DNA of 64,000 nucleotides from Arthrobacter sp. ATA002 (GTDB lineage: Bacteria > Actinomycetota > Actinomycetes > Actinomycetales > Micrococcaceae), in NCBI RefSeq assembly GCF_026898095.1, contig NZ_CP114015.1:124001-188000 (forward strand). Reading direction: 5' to 3'. A program made the position numbers and the translations under genes. Shown in pieces: positions 35,652 through 46,565 of this stretch (positions are counted from its first letter, which is position 1; every line of letters starts with the position of its first letter). Under the pieces are notes generated by a model. It saw only the letters and a program-made list of their open reading frames with translations. It made no database searches and was not told where the DNA came from.

Positions 35652-36653
35652 ATGGCCACGAACCAGCCCATCACCGCCCAGAACACCGTCCAGCAGTGGC
35701 TTGACCACCCCGCAGGCGGCCCCGCCATCCGCGGCATGCTCGCGCAGGCCGGCAGCGACGAGTCCACCCTGGGCCCGGCACTGACCCTGAAGCTGCAGCA
35801 GCTGGTGGATCTGAGCCAGGGCCAGTTCCCGCAGGCGGCCGTGGATGAACTGGTCAAGGCCGCCAACGGCGGGGTTATGCCTGAAACCGCAGCAGCAGCC
35901 CTGCCGACCGTGCCCGGCCGGTTCGAAGGCCGCACCGTGATCGTCACCGGCGCCGGGTCCGGCATTGGCCGCGCCACCGCCGCCCGGATTGCCCGCGAAG
36001 GCGGCCGCGTGATCGCCGTGGATATCGCCGAGCCCAGGATCAAGGAGCTCGCCGAAGAGCTCGGCGACGCCGTTGTTCCGGTGGCCGCCGACCTCACCGA
36101 CCTCACCGCCGTGGACCGCATTGTTGCCGCCGCCGGCGGCACCATTGACGGCCTGGCCAACGTGGCCGGCATCAATGACGACTTCAGCCCGCTGCACGAG
36201 GTCGCTGACGCCATGTGGCAGAAGGTCTTCGCCGTGAACGTGGACGGCCTGGTGCGCCTGACCCGCGCCGTGCTGCCGTCCATGCTCGAAGCGCACAAGG
36301 GCTCGATCGTCAACATCACCTCTGAGGCAGGCCTGCGCGGCTCCGCGTCCGGCGTGGCCTACACGGCCTCCAAGCACGCCGTGGTCGGCATTACCCGCAG
36401 CACCGCGTTCATGTACGCCAAGGAAGGCATCCGCGTGAACGCCGTGGCTCCGGGCGGCGTCGCCACCGGTATTCCCATGGGCGGGGCGACCAGCGAATAC
36501 GGCGAAGCCCGCCTCGGCCCGGCCCGCATCAACATCCCGGGCCTGGCCTCCGCCGAGGAGCTGGCAGCGTCCATCACGTTCCTGCTCAGCGACGACGGCG
36601 TGAACATCAACGGTGCCATCCTGCCCTCCGACGGCGGCTGGTCGGCGGTTTAA
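35652..36653 (+). CDS. SDR-family oxidoreductase with an extra N-terminal domain
   Basis: The 333-residue protein has a complete SDR from about residue 93: VIVTGAGSGIGRA cofactor motif, NVAGIND (in place of the usual NNAG), and YTASKHAVVGITRS with catalytic Tyr and Lys. The first ~90 residues are an extra helical domain with TVQQWLDHPAGGPAIRGML and LVDLSQGQFPQAAVDEL. From memory, that module also occurs at the ends of actinobacterial glycoside hydrolases; a profile search would confirm. ATG 35652 has AAAGGACC upstream. It is divergent from the LacI gene and probably repressed by it. Confidence 0.9.
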   Translation: MATNQPITAQNTVQQWLDHPAGGPAIRGMLAQAGSDESTLGPALTLKLQQLVDLSQGQFPQAAVDELVKAANGGVMPETAAAALPTVPGRFEGRTVIVTGAGSGIGRATAARIAREGGRVIAVDIAEPRIKELAEELGDAVVPVAADLTDLTAVDRIVAAAGGTIDGLANVAGINDDFSPLHEVADAMWQKVFAVNVDGLVRLTRAVLPSMLEAHKGSIVNITSEAGLRGSASGVAYTASKHAVVGITRSTAFMYAKEGIRVNAVAPGGVATGIPMGGATSEYGEARLGPARINIPGLASAEELAASITFLLSDDGVNINGAILPSDGGWSAV

Positions 36654-36680
36654 CCGCATCGCTGCTTCATCCACTGTCTA

Positions 36681-36728
36681 ACGACGGCGGCCGGCACCTC
36701 CCCAGGGGGAGGCACCGGCCGCCGTCGT
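36681..36728. terminator. Bidirectional hairpin between convergent genes (ACGACGGCGG family)
   Basis: Outer arms ACGACGGCGGCCGG (36681-36694) and CCGGCCGCCGTCGT (36715-36728) pair perfectly, and the inside also pairs (CCTCCCC with GGGGAGG). It lies between the convergent SDR and SRPBCC genes and can serve both. Confidence 0.75.
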
Positions 36729-36745
36729 ACTGCTGTCAGGACCCG

Positions 36746-37213
36746 CTAGGAACCCGAGACCGCTGCCGCGAGCTTGTTCAGCGATTCCTCGAGGTCATCC
36801 TTCGACACCATCGGGAAGGACACCTGCTTCAGGGTGTCCTTGTCGGTGACGTGGGACCAGTCGTAGGTCAGCGTGACTTCGGTGGAGTCAGCGCCGTTGG
36901 GCTGCAGTTCCCAGACCCACTGCCAGCCCTTGGGCTCGGTGCCGGCCGGGGCGGTCTGCCAGGCCAGGATCTTGTTGGAGTCATACCCGGTGACGTGGTT
37001 GTCCGTCTGGTAATCGCCCATTTTCTCGTTGTGCATGTTCATGGTGAACACCTGGCCCGAGGCGGTGATGCGGTCGGTCTTCTCGTCCGAGACCACCATG
37101 CCCGATCCGTCCAGTTCGTGGTGCCGCTCCGGGTTGGACAGCAGATTGAAAATGTCCGCTGCCGAGGCATCGATGAACCGGGAAACTACTACGCTCGTCT
37201 GATCAGTGGTCAA
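36746..37213 (-). CDS. SRPBCC-fold protein (polyketide-cyclase/START-like)
   Basis: The 155-residue protein begins MTTDQTSVVVSRFIDASAADIFNLLSNPERHHELDGSGMV, the usual start of SRPBCC proteins that bind a hydrophobic ligand in a deep pocket. The remaining sequence (GWQWVWELQPNGADSTEVTLTYDWS) fits the fold. No catalytic motif can be named. SD-like GGAGAG precedes ATG 37213 on the minus strand. It is downstream of the phosphoketolase in map order but on the same strand ahead of the hairpin; cotranscription with xfp (41 bases apart) is possible. Confidence 0.83.
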   Translation of the reverse strand: MTTDQTSVVVSRFIDASAADIFNLLSNPERHHELDGSGMVVSDEKTDRITASGQVFTMNMHNEKMGDYQTDNHVTGYDSNKILAWQTAPAGTEPKGWQWVWELQPNGADSTEVTLTYDWSHVTDKDTLKQVSFPMVSKDDLEESLNKLAAAVSGS

Positions 37214-37254
37214 TGAACTCTCCTTCAGTAGATGGATCGTACGTACCCGCAGGC

Positions 37255-39714
37255 TCAGTCCGCGGTCTGTTCCGAGGCTTCCTGCAGTTCCCAGCCGGTA
37301 ATGTACGGCGGATCCTGCCCTTCGTCCCGGGTATATTGCCGGCAGCGTGCCCGTTCATCCTGCAGCCACTGCCGGAAACCGGCCTGCGTTGATCCCAACG
37401 ACGCTACCCGGTCCAGCACGTCGATGGCCAACTGGAAACGGTCGATCTGGTTGAGCATCGCCATGTCGAACGGCGTGGTGGTGGTGCCTTCCTCCTTGTA
37501 GCCGCGCACGTGCAGATTGCCGTGGTTGGCCCGGCGGTAGGTGAGCCGGTGGATCAACCAGGGGTAGCCGTGGTAAGCGAAAATGACGGGCCGGTCCTTG
37601 GTGAACAGGGTGTCGAAATCCCGGTCGGAAAGCCCGTGCGGGTGCTCTGCGGCGTCCTGCAGGCGCATCAGGTCCACCACGTTGACCACCCGGATTTTCA
37701 GCTCCGGGAGCTGCTCCTTCAGCAGGGCGGCGGCGGCCACGGTTTCCAGGGTGGGCACGTCCCCGGCGCAGGCCATAACGACGTCGGGATCGGTCTTTTC
37801 GCCGGGACCCGGGGTTTCGCTGCCGGCGAAGTCCCAGATACCGATGCCGCGCTCCACATGCAGCAGGGCTTCCGGCGGATTCAGCCACGCCGGGGTGGGC
37901 TGCTTGCCGGAGACCACCACGTTCACGCGGTCCCGGGTGCCCAGGATGTGTTCGGTGACGGCCAGCATGGTGTTCACATCCGGCGGCAGGTACACCCTGA
38001 TGACGTCCGCTTTCTTGTTCACCACGTGGTCAATGAAGCCCGGGTCCTGGTGCGAGAACCCGTTATGGTCCTGTTGCCAGACGTGGCTGGACAGCAGGTA
38101 GTTCAGCGAAGCCACCGGCTGCCGCCAGGAGAGTTCACGGCTGACCTTCAGCCACTTGGCATGCTGGTTGAACATGGAATCGACAATGTGGACAAAGGCC
38201 TCATAGCAGTTGAAGATGCCGTGGCGGCCGGTCAGCAGATAGCCCTCCAGCCAGCCTTCGCACAGGTGCTCGGAAAGGACTTCGGCCACGCGCCCGCTGC
38301 GGGCCAGGTGCTCGTCGATCTCGTCGATGCGCTGCTGCCAGGCTTTGTCGGTCACGTCGTACACGGCCTGCAGCCGGTTGGAGGCGGTTTCGTCCGGGCC
38401 GAAGATCCGAAAGTTGGACGGGTTCTTCGCGATCACGTCCCGCAGGTAGCCGCCGGCGGTGATCATGGGTGAAATGCGCTGGGATCCCGGCTTCTCCACG
38501 TCCACGGCGTGCTCTGCGTAGGCCGGCAGCGCCAGGTCCTGCAGCAGCCGGCCGCCGTTCGCGTACGGGGTGGCGCTCATCCGCGCGTCGCCCGCCGGAG
38601 CGAGCGCCGCAATTTCGGCGCGCAGCCGGCCGGCGCTGTCGAAGAGTTCCTCCGGGCGGTAGGAGAGCATCCACTCTTCCAGCTGCGCCAGGTGCTCCGG
38701 ATTGTCATGGATTTCGGACAGCGGCACCTGATGCGCGCGCCAGGTGCCCTCCACCTGTTTGCCGTCCACCACAGCCGGCCCGGTCCAGCCCTTGGGCGAG
38801 CGGAAAATGATCATCGGCCAGCGCGGCGCGTGTTCGTTCCGGTCTTCGGCATCCGGGGCGTCGGCCGGTACGGCTGTCCGTTCACCGCTGCGGTAGGGCG
38901 CCTGGATGGCATCGATTTCGGCCAGGCAGGCTTCCAGCGCGGCGGCGAAATCGGCGTGCGCCTGCGCCGTCGACGCCGGATCCTCCACCGCGACGAGATA
39001 GGGGCGGTAGCCGTAGCCTTCCATCAGCTTCACCAGCTGCTCCTCCGGCATCCGGGACAGGATGGTCGGGTTGGCAATCTTGTACCCGTTCAGGTGCAGG
39101 ATCGGCAGCACGGCACCGTCCACCGCCGGATCCAGGAAGCTGTTCGAATGCCAGCTGGCGGCCAGCGGACCGGTTTCGGCCTCGCCGTCGCCGATCACCG
39201 TGGCGGCGATCAGGTCAGGGTTGTCGAACACCGCACCGTAGGCATGCGCCAGCGAGTATCCCAGTTCACCGCCCTCATGGATGGAACCGGGGGTTTCCGG
39301 TGCCGCATGGCTGGGAATGCCGCCGGGATAGGAAAACTGCCGGAACAGGGTCCGCAGCCCGTCCTCATCCTTGCCGACATGGCTGTAAATCTCGGAGTAG
39401 GTGCCCTCCAGCCACGCGTTGGCCACGTTGGCGGGGCCGCCGTGCCCGGGCCCGGTAATGAACAGGACCTCCCGCTGCTGTGCGCGGATCAGCCGGTTCA
39501 GGTGGGCGTAGATGAAATTCAGCCCGGGCGTGGTGCCCCAGTGGCCCAGCAGCCGGGCCTTGACGTCCTTCTTTTCCAGCGGCCGGCGCAGCAGCGGGTT
39601 GTCGCGCAGGTAAATCTGTCCGGCGGAGAGATAGTTGGCGGCCCGCCACCAGGTGTCGACGTCGTTCAGGGACTCGCTTTGAGGGCGTTCCGGTGCAGTT
39701 GGAGCAGAGATCAT
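37255..39714 (-). CDS. xfp: Phosphoketolase (xylulose-5-P / fructose-6-P)
   Basis: The thiamine-diphosphate enzyme cleaves xylulose-5-phosphate or fructose-6-phosphate with phosphate to acetyl phosphate plus glyceraldehyde-3-phosphate or erythrose-4-phosphate. The 819-residue length fits the family. The N-terminal [15 protein letters not shown] and [16 protein letters not shown] are characteristic, [10 protein letters not shown] follows, and the ThDP motif is [17 protein letters not shown]. The protein is intact. It lets the cell bypass the lower glycolytic carbon loss, and it fits with the gluconate genes at 60 kb, which can feed the pentose phosphate pool. A non-coding 55-bp gap separates it from ligD. 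Confidence 0.95.
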   Translation of the reverse strand: MISAPTAPERPQSESLNDVDTWWRAANYLSAGQIYLRDNPLLRRPLEKKDVKARLLGHWGTTPGLNFIYAHLNRLIRAQQREVLFITGPGHGGPANVANAWLEGTYSEIYSHVGKDEDGLRTLFRQFSYPGGIPSHAAPETPGSIHEGGELGYSLAHAYGAVFDNPDLIAATVIGDGEAETGPLAASWHSNSFLDPAVDGAVLPILHLNGYKIANPTILSRMPEEQLVKLMEGYGYRPYLVAVEDPASTAQAHADFAAALEACLAEIDAIQAPYRSGERTAVPADAPDAEDRNEHAPRWPMIIFRSPKGWTGPAVVDGKQVEGTWRAHQVPLSEIHDNPEHLAQLEEWMLSYRPEELFDSAGRLRAEIAALAPAGDARMSATPYANGGRLLQDLALPAYAEHAVDVEKPGSQRISPMITAGGYLRDVIAKNPSNFRIFGPDETASNRLQAVYDVTDKAWQQRIDEIDEHLARSGRVAEVLSEHLCEGWLEGYLLTGRHGIFNCYEAFVHIVDSMFNQHAKWLKVSRELSWRQPVASLNYLLSSHVWQQDHNGFSHQDPGFIDHVVNKKADVIRVYLPPDVNTMLAVTEHILGTRDRVNVVVSGKQPTPAWLNPPEALLHVERGIGIWDFAGSETPGPGEKTDPDVVMACAGDVPTLETVAAAALLKEQLPELKIRVVNVVDLMRLQDAAEHPHGLSDRDFDTLFTKDRPVIFAYHGYPWLIHRLTYRRANHGNLHVRGYKEEGTTTTPFDMAMLNQIDRFQLAIDVLDRVASLGSTQAGFRQWLQDERARCRQYTRDEGQDPPYITGWELQEASEQTAD

Positions 39715-39769
39715 GCGGTGCCTCCTTGGCAGGATCGGTTCAGCGGTTGACGACTCACCGGCTCTCGGC

Positions 39770-42351
39770 TCAGTGGTGGGGAATTTCCACCACCACGTCC
39801 GAGGGTTTCTTGTCCGGACGCAGTCCCCGCCACGCGGGATGGCGCAGTTTTCCGGTGGCGGTGCGCTCGGAATAGGTCACTTCCCCCACCAGGACGGGCC
39901 GCACCCACTGCGCGTCGGAGGCGTCCGCGGCGGGAACATCACCAAGCGGCGCCGTTTTGCGGCCCAGTTTCCGAAGTTTGCCGCCCACCAGGGCCAGGTC
40001 CTTTTCGCTGAGTCCTGACCCAACCCGCCCAATGTAGGTCAGGTCGTGTCCGTCCGGAACGGCGACCAGCAGGGATCCGATTTTGTGCGCCCGGCTGCCC
40101 TTGCCGGGGCGCCAGCCCACCACCACCACCTCCTGGGTGAAGGAGTTCTTGAGTTTGATCCAGTTCCTGGTCCGGCGCCCGGAGGAATAGGCACTGTCCA
40201 GGCGCTTGGCCATTACCCCTTCCAGTCCCAGTTCCCGGCTGGAGTCCACCGCGTCGTCCAGGGACATTTCCAGTGCCGGCGGTACCTGGACGTGGCCGGC
40301 TTCCTCCGCCGGTTCCACCGCCTGGTGCAGGATTTCGCGGCGCTGGGCGTAGGGCAGGTCCAGCAGGGAGTTGCCGTCCAGCCACAGCAGGTCAAAGAGC
40401 ATCAGGTGTACGGGGGTCCGGGCTGCGGCGGCTTCGATTTCGCGCCGTTTCGTCAGGTGCATGCGCGGCTGCAGCAGCCCAAAGTCGGGCCGGCCGGCTT
40501 TGTTGATGGCCACGATCTCCCCGTCCAGGACGGCCCGCTCACCGAACAGGCGCTGCCCCAGCTCCTGCAGTTCGGGATAGGCGGCGGTCATGTCGTTGCC
40601 GTTGCGGCTGATCAGCCGGGTTCCCTCCGGCGTCACCTCCGCAATGGCGCGGACACCGTCCCACTTCATTTCGAAGCCCCATTCCTCCTCGTCACTAACG
40701 TCGGCACGGGTGCCCAGAGTGGCAAGCATGGGTTCCACCGGCGGCATACCGTGCTCCGCAGCGTCAGCGGCGGCCGCCTTCGCGACACCGGCGGTGTCCG
40801 GTAGCTCCCTGCCCGCGGGGACGGGAGCGTCAGCCGCGGCAGCCACTGTGTCAACGGGTGAGTCTTCCCCCGCGGCTCGGGACTTTGCCGCCGGCCCGGG
40901 CGGCTGGTGCTTCATCAGGTGGATGAGCCAGTTGTTGGCTCCGCCTTTGCCGCCGGTGTGGATCAGCGCGAACCGCCGGTCGGCGCTGCCTTCGGAGGCG
41001 AGTCCGCCGTCGGGCTGGCCGTGCAGCACCGCGATGACTTCCTTGCCGTCCCGCCATTTTTCCTTCTCGTACGTGCCGTGGTCCCAGATCCGCACTTCGC
41101 CGGCCCCGTATTCGCCCTTCGGGATGCTGCCTTCAAAAGTGCCGTAATCCAGCGGATGGTCCTCGGTCTGGACGGCGAGGTGATTCTGGTCCGGCGAGTC
41201 CGGCGGCCCTTGGGCAGCGCCCAGGACACGAGGACGCCGTCGTGCTCCAGCCGGAAGTCCCAGTGCAGCCGCCGGGCGTGGTGTTCCTGGATCACGAAGC
41301 TGTTGCCCTCGGACGCTTCCGCCGGTTCCTCGGGCACCGGTTCGGGGGTCTTGGCGGCGTCGCGCATGCTGCGGTACTTGCTGAGCCGGTCGGTGCGGGC
41401 GGATCCGCCGCCGGCGGTTTCCTCCAGCGCATCCGCGTCCAGTCCGCCGGCGTCCATTCCCGCCAGCAGGTCGCCGTCGCCGGCTAGTCGCTGCATCACC
41501 TGTTCATAGTCCAGCTGCGCCAGGTCCGGGTCCTCCAGCTCTTCCCAGGTCCGCGGAGCGGCAACCGTGGGGGTGAACCGGCCGCGCAGGGAGTACGGGC
41601 AAATGGTGGTCTTATTGGCGTTGTTCTGGCTCCAGTCCAGCAGCACCTTTCCGGTGCGCAGCGACTTTTTCATGTCCGAGACGATCAGGTCGGGATGGTC
41701 GGCTTCCAGCGCCCGGGCGAGCTCGTGGGCGACGGCGCTGACTTCCCCGGACGTCTGCTGCCCGTCCAGCGCCGCGTACAGGTGGATCCCCTTCGAACCG
41801 CTGGTTACCGGCCGGGCATCAAGCCCCATGTCGGCCAGGATGGCGCGGGCCAGCCGGGCCACTTCCGCGCACTGCGCCAGGTCCGCCCCCTCTCCCGGGT
41901 CCAGGTCCAGCACCAGCCGGTCGGGATTGTTGATCCTGCCGCGCGGGCCGAACCGCCACTGCGGAACATGGATTTCCAGGGCAGCGCTCTGGGCCAGCCA
42001 GGTCAGGGTCGCCAGGTCGTTGACCAGCGGATAAATGTTGGTGCCGCTTTTGTGCTCAATCGAAAACCGCTTCACCCACGTGGGCGCGGAGGAATCGATG
42101 TTCTTCTGAAAGAAGACCTGCCCCGGGTCGCCGGGAACTCCGACGCCGTGCACCCAGCGCTTGCGGGTGGCCGGACGGTCCCGGGAGTGCGGCAGCAGCG
42201 CCCCGGCGACGGCTGCGTAATACGCCAGGACCTCGGCCTTAGTGGTTCCGGTCTGCGGATAGAGCACTTTGTCGAGGTTGGTCAGCCGCAGCCGGTGGCC
42301 GTCCACATTGACGGTTTCCTGCTGCTTCAGACCCGCTCCGCTGCTCGCCAT
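39770..42351 (-). pseudogene. ligD: DNA ligase D (NHEJ polymerase-phosphoesterase-ligase), frame broken
   Basis: The domains follow the mycobacterial order. The polymerase domain is N-terminal (TNLDKVLYP, DLDPGEGADLAQ with catalytic aspartates, residues ~20-300). Then comes the 3'-phosphoesterase domain (HHARRLHWDFRLEHDG, ~380-520) and the ATP-dependent ligase with nucleotidyl lysine in FEMKWDGVRAI (~540-860). The frame breaks in the phosphoesterase domain at C3 41207-41209: ALPKGRRTRR should read ALPKGPPDSPDQNHLAV. One added base restores about 860 residues. LigD works with Ku (50.1 kb) in end joining. The start is ATG 42351 (MASSGAGLKQQ). Confidence 0.92.
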
Positions 42352-42473
42352 GGTCCCTAGTCTTACCGGGATCAGCGGCCGAATTCCACTCTTGGTCAGA
42401 CTGCTGAGCAAATTATGCCAAGGGCGTTCCTGCCACCCTCGGCTCCGGAGACCGACCTGTGTATGTTGGAAAA

Positions 42474-43951
42474 ATGAGTGAACCAGAGCGGGTTTTGGTA
42501 ACGGGCGCCACGGGCTATATCGGCGGGCGGCTGGTGCCGCTGCTGCTGCAGGACGGACACAAAGTGCGCGTCCTGGCCCGCTCCCCGAAAAGCTAAGCGA
42601 CGTGCCGTGGCACGACGACGTCGAGATCGTCCAGGGCGACCTCACGGACCGCGGCTCCGTGGCCGGTGCCATGCAGGACACGGACACCGTGTACTTCCTG
42701 GTCCATTCGATGGCCTCCGGCAAGGGGTTCGCGGCCCAGGAGGAGGACATCGCGAACATCGTGGCCCGCGCCGCTGACGAGGCCGGAGTTGAGCGGATCG
42801 TCTACCTGGGCGGCCTGCACCCCGAGGGCGAACTGTCCCCGCATATGCGTTCCCGCACCGAGGTGGGGCGGATCCTGCTCAACGGGAAGGTTCCCGCGGT
42901 GGTTTACCAGGCCGGTGTGGTCATCGGATCCGGGTCGGCGTCGTTCGAAATGATCCGGCACCTGACCGAAACCCTCCCGGTGATGCCGGCGCCGAGCTGG
43001 GTGCGCCGGAAGATCGAGCCCATCGCCGTCCGCGACGTCCTGCACTATCTGGTCCGCGCCGTCGACCTCCCGGCGGATGTGAACCGAACCTTCGACATCG
43101 GGTCCCGTGAGGTGCTGACCTACGCCGAGATCATGAACGGCTACGCCGAGGAGGCGGGACTGCCGCGGCGGCGGATCTACGCGCTGCCGCTGCCCGCGCC
43201 CCGGCTGGCGGGCATGTGGGTGGCCCTGGTGACGCCGATTCCGCGGTCCATGTCGCTGCCGCTGGTGGAGTCGCTGCAGCACGACGCCGTGTCCAAGGAA
43301 CACGACATTGACGAGTATCTGCCCGCGCCCGACGGCGGCCGCAGCGGCTACTCCGAAGCGGTCAAGCGGGCACTGGGCAAGGAAAAACGCGGCGAGGTGG
43401 AAACCACCTGGGCCGGCGCTTCACCCGCGGCGGACGAAGCGTCCTCCCCGCTGCCCAGCGACCCGGACTGGGCCGGACAGACCGTCTACGTGGACTCCCG
43501 CCAGCGCCGGTCCTCGGTGGCACCCGAGCACGTCTGGAAGGTGATCGAGGGCATCGGCGGCAAGAACGGCTGGTATTCGCTGCCCATGGCCTGGGCCATC
43601 CGCGGCGTGCTGGACAAGACCGTGGGCGGCGCCGGGCTGACCCGCGGCCGGCGCAACCCCACCACCCTGTTCACCGGTGACGTGGTGGACTGGTGGCGGG
43701 TGGAGCTGCTCGAGCGCGGCAGCCTGCTGCGGCTGCGCGCCGAAATGCGGGTGCCGGGCAAGGCCTGGCTGGAGCTGCGGGTGGATCCCGACGGCGGCGG
43801 CAGCCTCTACCGGCAGCGCGCCATTTACTTCCCCAAGGGTTTGGGCGGCAAGCTGTACTGGTGGGTGATTGCCCCGTTCCACGGACTGATTTTCCCGTCC
43901 ATGGCCAAGAACATCATCAAGAACGCCTCCAAGGTGGCCCAGGAGAGCTGA
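42474..43951 (+). pseudogene. SDR/NmrA-like oxidoreductase fused to DUF2867, frame broken near the start
   Basis: The gene begins MSEPERVLVTGATGYIGGRL, an NAD(P)-binding SDR motif, and stops early at RSPKS. The continuation in another frame (SDVPWHDDVEIVQGDLTD ...) runs to 43951. Adding one base at 42587-42590 (a G, or an A in the AAAA run) joins them into about 492 residues. The C-terminal half after residue ~330 (SVAPEHVWKVIEGIGG, GRRNPTTLFTGDVVDWWRVE) is the DUF2867 domain, often fused to such SDRs in actinobacteria. Function unknown; a lipid or ubiquinone-like substrate has been suggested for relatives only by analogy. It is convergent with the pentapeptide gene. Confidence 0.86.
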
Positions 43952-43952
43952 G

Positions 43953-44654
43953 TCAGCCTTCCACGCGCAGGCCCAGGTTCGCGGCCAGCAGCGGTGCCAG
44001 CATCATCAGCTGGCCATCATCCACCGTGGCCCCGCTGAGGCCCGGCAAATGCGCGATGGACCGGAAGCCGGTGGTGCGCAAATCCACGTCCTGCAGGACC
44101 GCTCCGGACAGGTTCAGGCTGCCGATCCGGCAGTCCCGGAACGCCACCCGGGTGGCCTGGACGCCGTCCAGGTCCAGCTCCTCGATGGTGCAGCCGCTGA
44201 AGAGCACGTCCGTCAGCCGGGAGCTGCGCAGGTTCACGAAGTCGAGCTTGCCGCCGTCCACGTGGACGGAGTTCCAGACGTTGTCGTAGAGCTCGGCCGA
44301 TCCCAGTCTGCTGCCCTCCAGCACCACGTCCCGGAAAGTCGCCCGCGGCGCCCGGAACACCGGTGCGTACAGGGCCGCGGCGCGGCACTCCAGGAACCTG
44401 GCGCCGCGCAGCCCGGTGTCCGTCATGGATACCGAGCTGAATTCACATTCCAGGAACGAGCTGCCCTGCAGGTCCGCACCGTCGAAGGATTCGCCGTCAA
44501 AGCGCAGTCCCTCAAAGGTGCCGGCGGCTTCCGGTGCCGGAGCCTCCGTCAGCCCGTGGAGCCGGACCGGGTCCAGTGACGGCGCCCGGGTCTTTGCGTT
44601 GCCGGTTTTCCCCCCGGCGGTCCTGCCGGAGCCGGTTCTGCGGTCGGCGGCCAC
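43953..44654 (-). CDS. Pentapeptide-repeat protein
   Basis: The 233-residue protein contains tandem pentapeptides of A(D/N)LxG type (for example GADLQGSSFLECEF, LDLDGVQATRVAFRDCRIGSLNLSG) from about residue 50 to 200, which fold into a right-handed beta-helix. Some members protect DNA gyrase from quinolones; nothing here shows such a role. The GTG start at 44654 lies two bases after the stop of the PLDc_N gene, so the two are probably cotranslated. The N-terminal ~35 residues are Gly/Lys/Arg rich. Confidence 0.85.
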   Translation of the reverse strand: MAADRRTGSGRTAGGKTGNAKTRAPSLDPVRLHGLTEAPAPEAAGTFEGLRFDGESFDGADLQGSSFLECEFSSVSMTDTGLRGARFLECRAAALYAPVFRAPRATFRDVVLEGSRLGSAELYDNVWNSVHVDGGKLDFVNLRSSRLTDVLFSGCTIEELDLDGVQATRVAFRDCRIGSLNLSGAVLQDVDLRTTGFRSIAHLPGLSGATVDDGQLMMLAPLLAANLGLRVEG

Positions 44655-44656
44655 GC

Positions 44657-44875
44657 CTACTTGCGCCGGCCGAAGATGAAGTAGGACAGCGGGCCGAAGA
44701 AGTTCACGGCGCAGGCGGCGGACCAGAGCGCCCGGGACCCGCGGACTTCGGCCGCCGGCCGGCGCCACATGTCCGCGAGGGCAAAGCCGGCCAGGAGCAC
44801 CTGCACGGTGGCTCCGACGCCGGCCATTTTCTTCTGCTGGGCGGTGAGGTCCTTTACGGACTTTTTCTTGACCAT
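44657..44875 (-). CDS. Small membrane protein with PLDc_N-type domain
   Basis: A 72-residue protein starting MVKKKSVKDLTAQQKKMAG, with a hydrophobic segment (TVQVLLAGFALADMW) and a second one ending NFFGPLSYFIFGRRK. The C-terminal WSAACAVNFFGPLSYFIFGR pattern is typical of the small PLDc_N (phospholipase D nuclease N-terminal) membrane domain. It is not an enzyme itself. It lies just upstream of the pentapeptide gene with a one-codon gap and after a promoter region at 44876-44991. Confidence 0.75.
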   Translation of the reverse strand: MVKKKSVKDLTAQQKKMAGVGATVQVLLAGFALADMWRRPAAEVRGSRALWSAACAVNFFGPLSYFIFGRRK

Positions 44876-44991
44876 GGTGTTCACCGTTTCTCTCGCTGAT
44901 GGGTCTTCCCTCATCTTTCCAGTAAACGCAGCTGCCGCCACAGGTCCTCCGTGCCCGCGTGTCCCCGGACACACGGGCACGGAGCAGCCCG

Positions 44992-45873
44992 CTACGGAAT
45001 CCGCTCGGACGGAGGCTCCGCCAGCCCGCGTTCCCATACCCCGTGGAAGTGGTGTACCGGACCGTGGCCGGCACCGACGTCGAGCTCGTCGGCGCTTTCC
45101 AGTGCCTCCTGCAACCATTCCTTGGTGGCCGTGAGAGCCCGGTCCCAGCGCCCCAGCCGGGCGTACAGCGTTGCCATGGCCGCCGACATGGAACACCCCG
45201 TGCCGTGGGTGTTGGCCGTGTCCACCCGGGGTGTCCGCACCTGCAGCACCAGCGGGTTGGCGGCTCCGGCATCCACCAGGGCATCCGGACACCAGCTGCC
45301 GGCCAGGTGGCCGCCTTTGACCAGGACCTTGACGCCGTAGGCCGCGGACAGCCGTTCGCCCTGAGCCAGGGCCGCGGACCAGGACTGTGCAGCGGATTCC
45401 TGCGTCAGCACTGCCAGCTCGGGCAGGTTCGGCGTGACCAGGTCCACGCGGTGCAGCAGCTGCCGCAGGGCGGCCTCCGCGCCGTCGTCGAGCAGGCGGT
45501 CGCCGCTGGTGGCAATCATGACCGGATCCAGGACCACGGCGGGCGGTTCCGTTTGCGCCAGCCACGCCTCAACGGTCTGCATGATGGCAGCATTACCGAG
45601 CATGCCAATCTTCACCGCGTCGATCCCGACGTCCTCGCTGACGGCATCCAGCTGCCCGCGGAGGAAGTCGGCGGGCGGAGTATGCACCGAGCGCACGCCG
45701 CGGGTGTTCTGGGCGACCAGTGCGGTGACCGCCGCCATGCCGTAGCCGCCGGTCGCCGCAATGGATTCAAGGTCGGCGTGGATGCCCGCCCCGCCGGTGG
45801 GGTCGGTGCCCGCAATACTGAGGATCCGGGGAATCCTGCGGCCGGCCAGGCCGGGGCCCGGTCCGGCGCTCAT
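44992..45873 (-). CDS. thiD: Hydroxymethylpyrimidine/phosphomethylpyrimidine kinase
   Basis: ThiD phosphorylates HMP to HMP-phosphate and then to HMP-pyrophosphate for thiamine synthesis. The 293-residue ribokinase-fold protein has ILSIAGTDPTGGAGIHADL (substrate/phosphate region, near residue 18), DPVMIATSGD (near 130) and the catalytic THGTGCSMSAA near residue 230. Length is a little above the usual 260 because of a C-terminal tail (PSERIP). It overlaps thiE by ATGA and is the last gene of thiM-thiE-thiD under the TPP riboswitch. Confidence 0.96.
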   Translation of the reverse strand: MSAGPGPGLAGRRIPRILSIAGTDPTGGAGIHADLESIAATGGYGMAAVTALVAQNTRGVRSVHTPPADFLRGQLDAVSEDVGIDAVKIGMLGNAAIMQTVEAWLAQTEPPAVVLDPVMIATSGDRLLDDGAEAALRQLLHRVDLVTPNLPELAVLTQESAAQSWSAALAQGERLSAAYGVKVLVKGGHLAGSWCPDALVDAGAANPLVLQVRTPRVDTANTHGTGCSMSAAMATLYARLGRWDRALTATKEWLQEALESADELDVGAGHGPVHHFHGVWERGLAEPPSERIP

Positions 45874-46565
45874 GCCGGGCTCCCGGCATGCCAGGCCCGG
45901 ACGAGGTCCGCGGCTGCCGTCTGCGGATTAGCCGCCGCGCAGATGGCCGACACCACCGCGGCACCGGATGCACCGGCGGCCCGCAGCGCCCCGATGTCCT
46001 CCCGGAGGATGCCGCCGATCGCCACAACCGGCACCGGCGCCCGTGCGGCGAACTCGGTGAATCCGGAAATCCCCAGCGGTTCCGGATGGTCCGGTTTGGT
46101 GCGGGTGGGACGGATGACCCCGGCACCGAGGTAGTCCACGGTTCCCGGCGGCAGGGCTGCGAGCACCGCCAGGTGCTCTGCCGTGTTGGCGGTCAGGCCG
46201 ACGACGGCGTCCGGGCCCACCAGGGTGCGCACCAGTTCGGCGGGAAGATCGCTTTGGCCCACGTGAACCCCGTGCACTGCCGCGCCGGCCGCCCGGGCCG
46301 CAAGGTAAATATCCACCCGGTCATCCACCAGCAGCGTGGCCCGGTTTCCGGCCGCTTCGGCAACCGCCAGGACCAGGGAGTAGAAGTCGGCGGCGGAAGC
46401 GTCCTTTTCCCGCACCTGAATGGTCTCCACGCCGCCGGCGACTGCCGCCCGCACGGTCTCGACGACGCCGCGCGGCCCGCACAGGACAGTATCCGTCACC
46501 AGGTAAATGCCGCTGCTGCGGATACGCTCCCGGGACCGGGACACATCAACGACTCCGGCCCTCAT
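45870..46565 (-). CDS. thiE: Thiamine-phosphate synthase
   Basis: ThiE joins HMP-pyrophosphate and hydroxyethylthiazole-phosphate to make thiamine phosphate. The 231-residue TIM-barrel has the phosphate-binding [13 protein letters not shown] (near residue 46), [30 protein letters not shown], and [24 protein letters not shown] (C-terminal pyrophosphate site). The gene begins at ATG 46565, overlapping thiM, and ends overlapping thiD, so all three are translationally coupled. Confidence 0.96.
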   Translation of the reverse strand: MRAGVVDVSRSRERIRSSGIYLVTDTVLCGPRGVVETVRAAVAGGVETIQVREKDASAADFYSLVLAVAEAAGNRATLLVDDRVDIYLAARAAGAAVHGVHVGQSDLPAELVRTLVGPDAVVGLTANTAEHLAVLAALPPGTVDYLGAGVIRPTRTKPDHPEPLGISGFTEFAARAPVPVVAIGGILREDIGALRAAGASGAAVVSAICAAANPQTAAADLVRAWHAGSPA

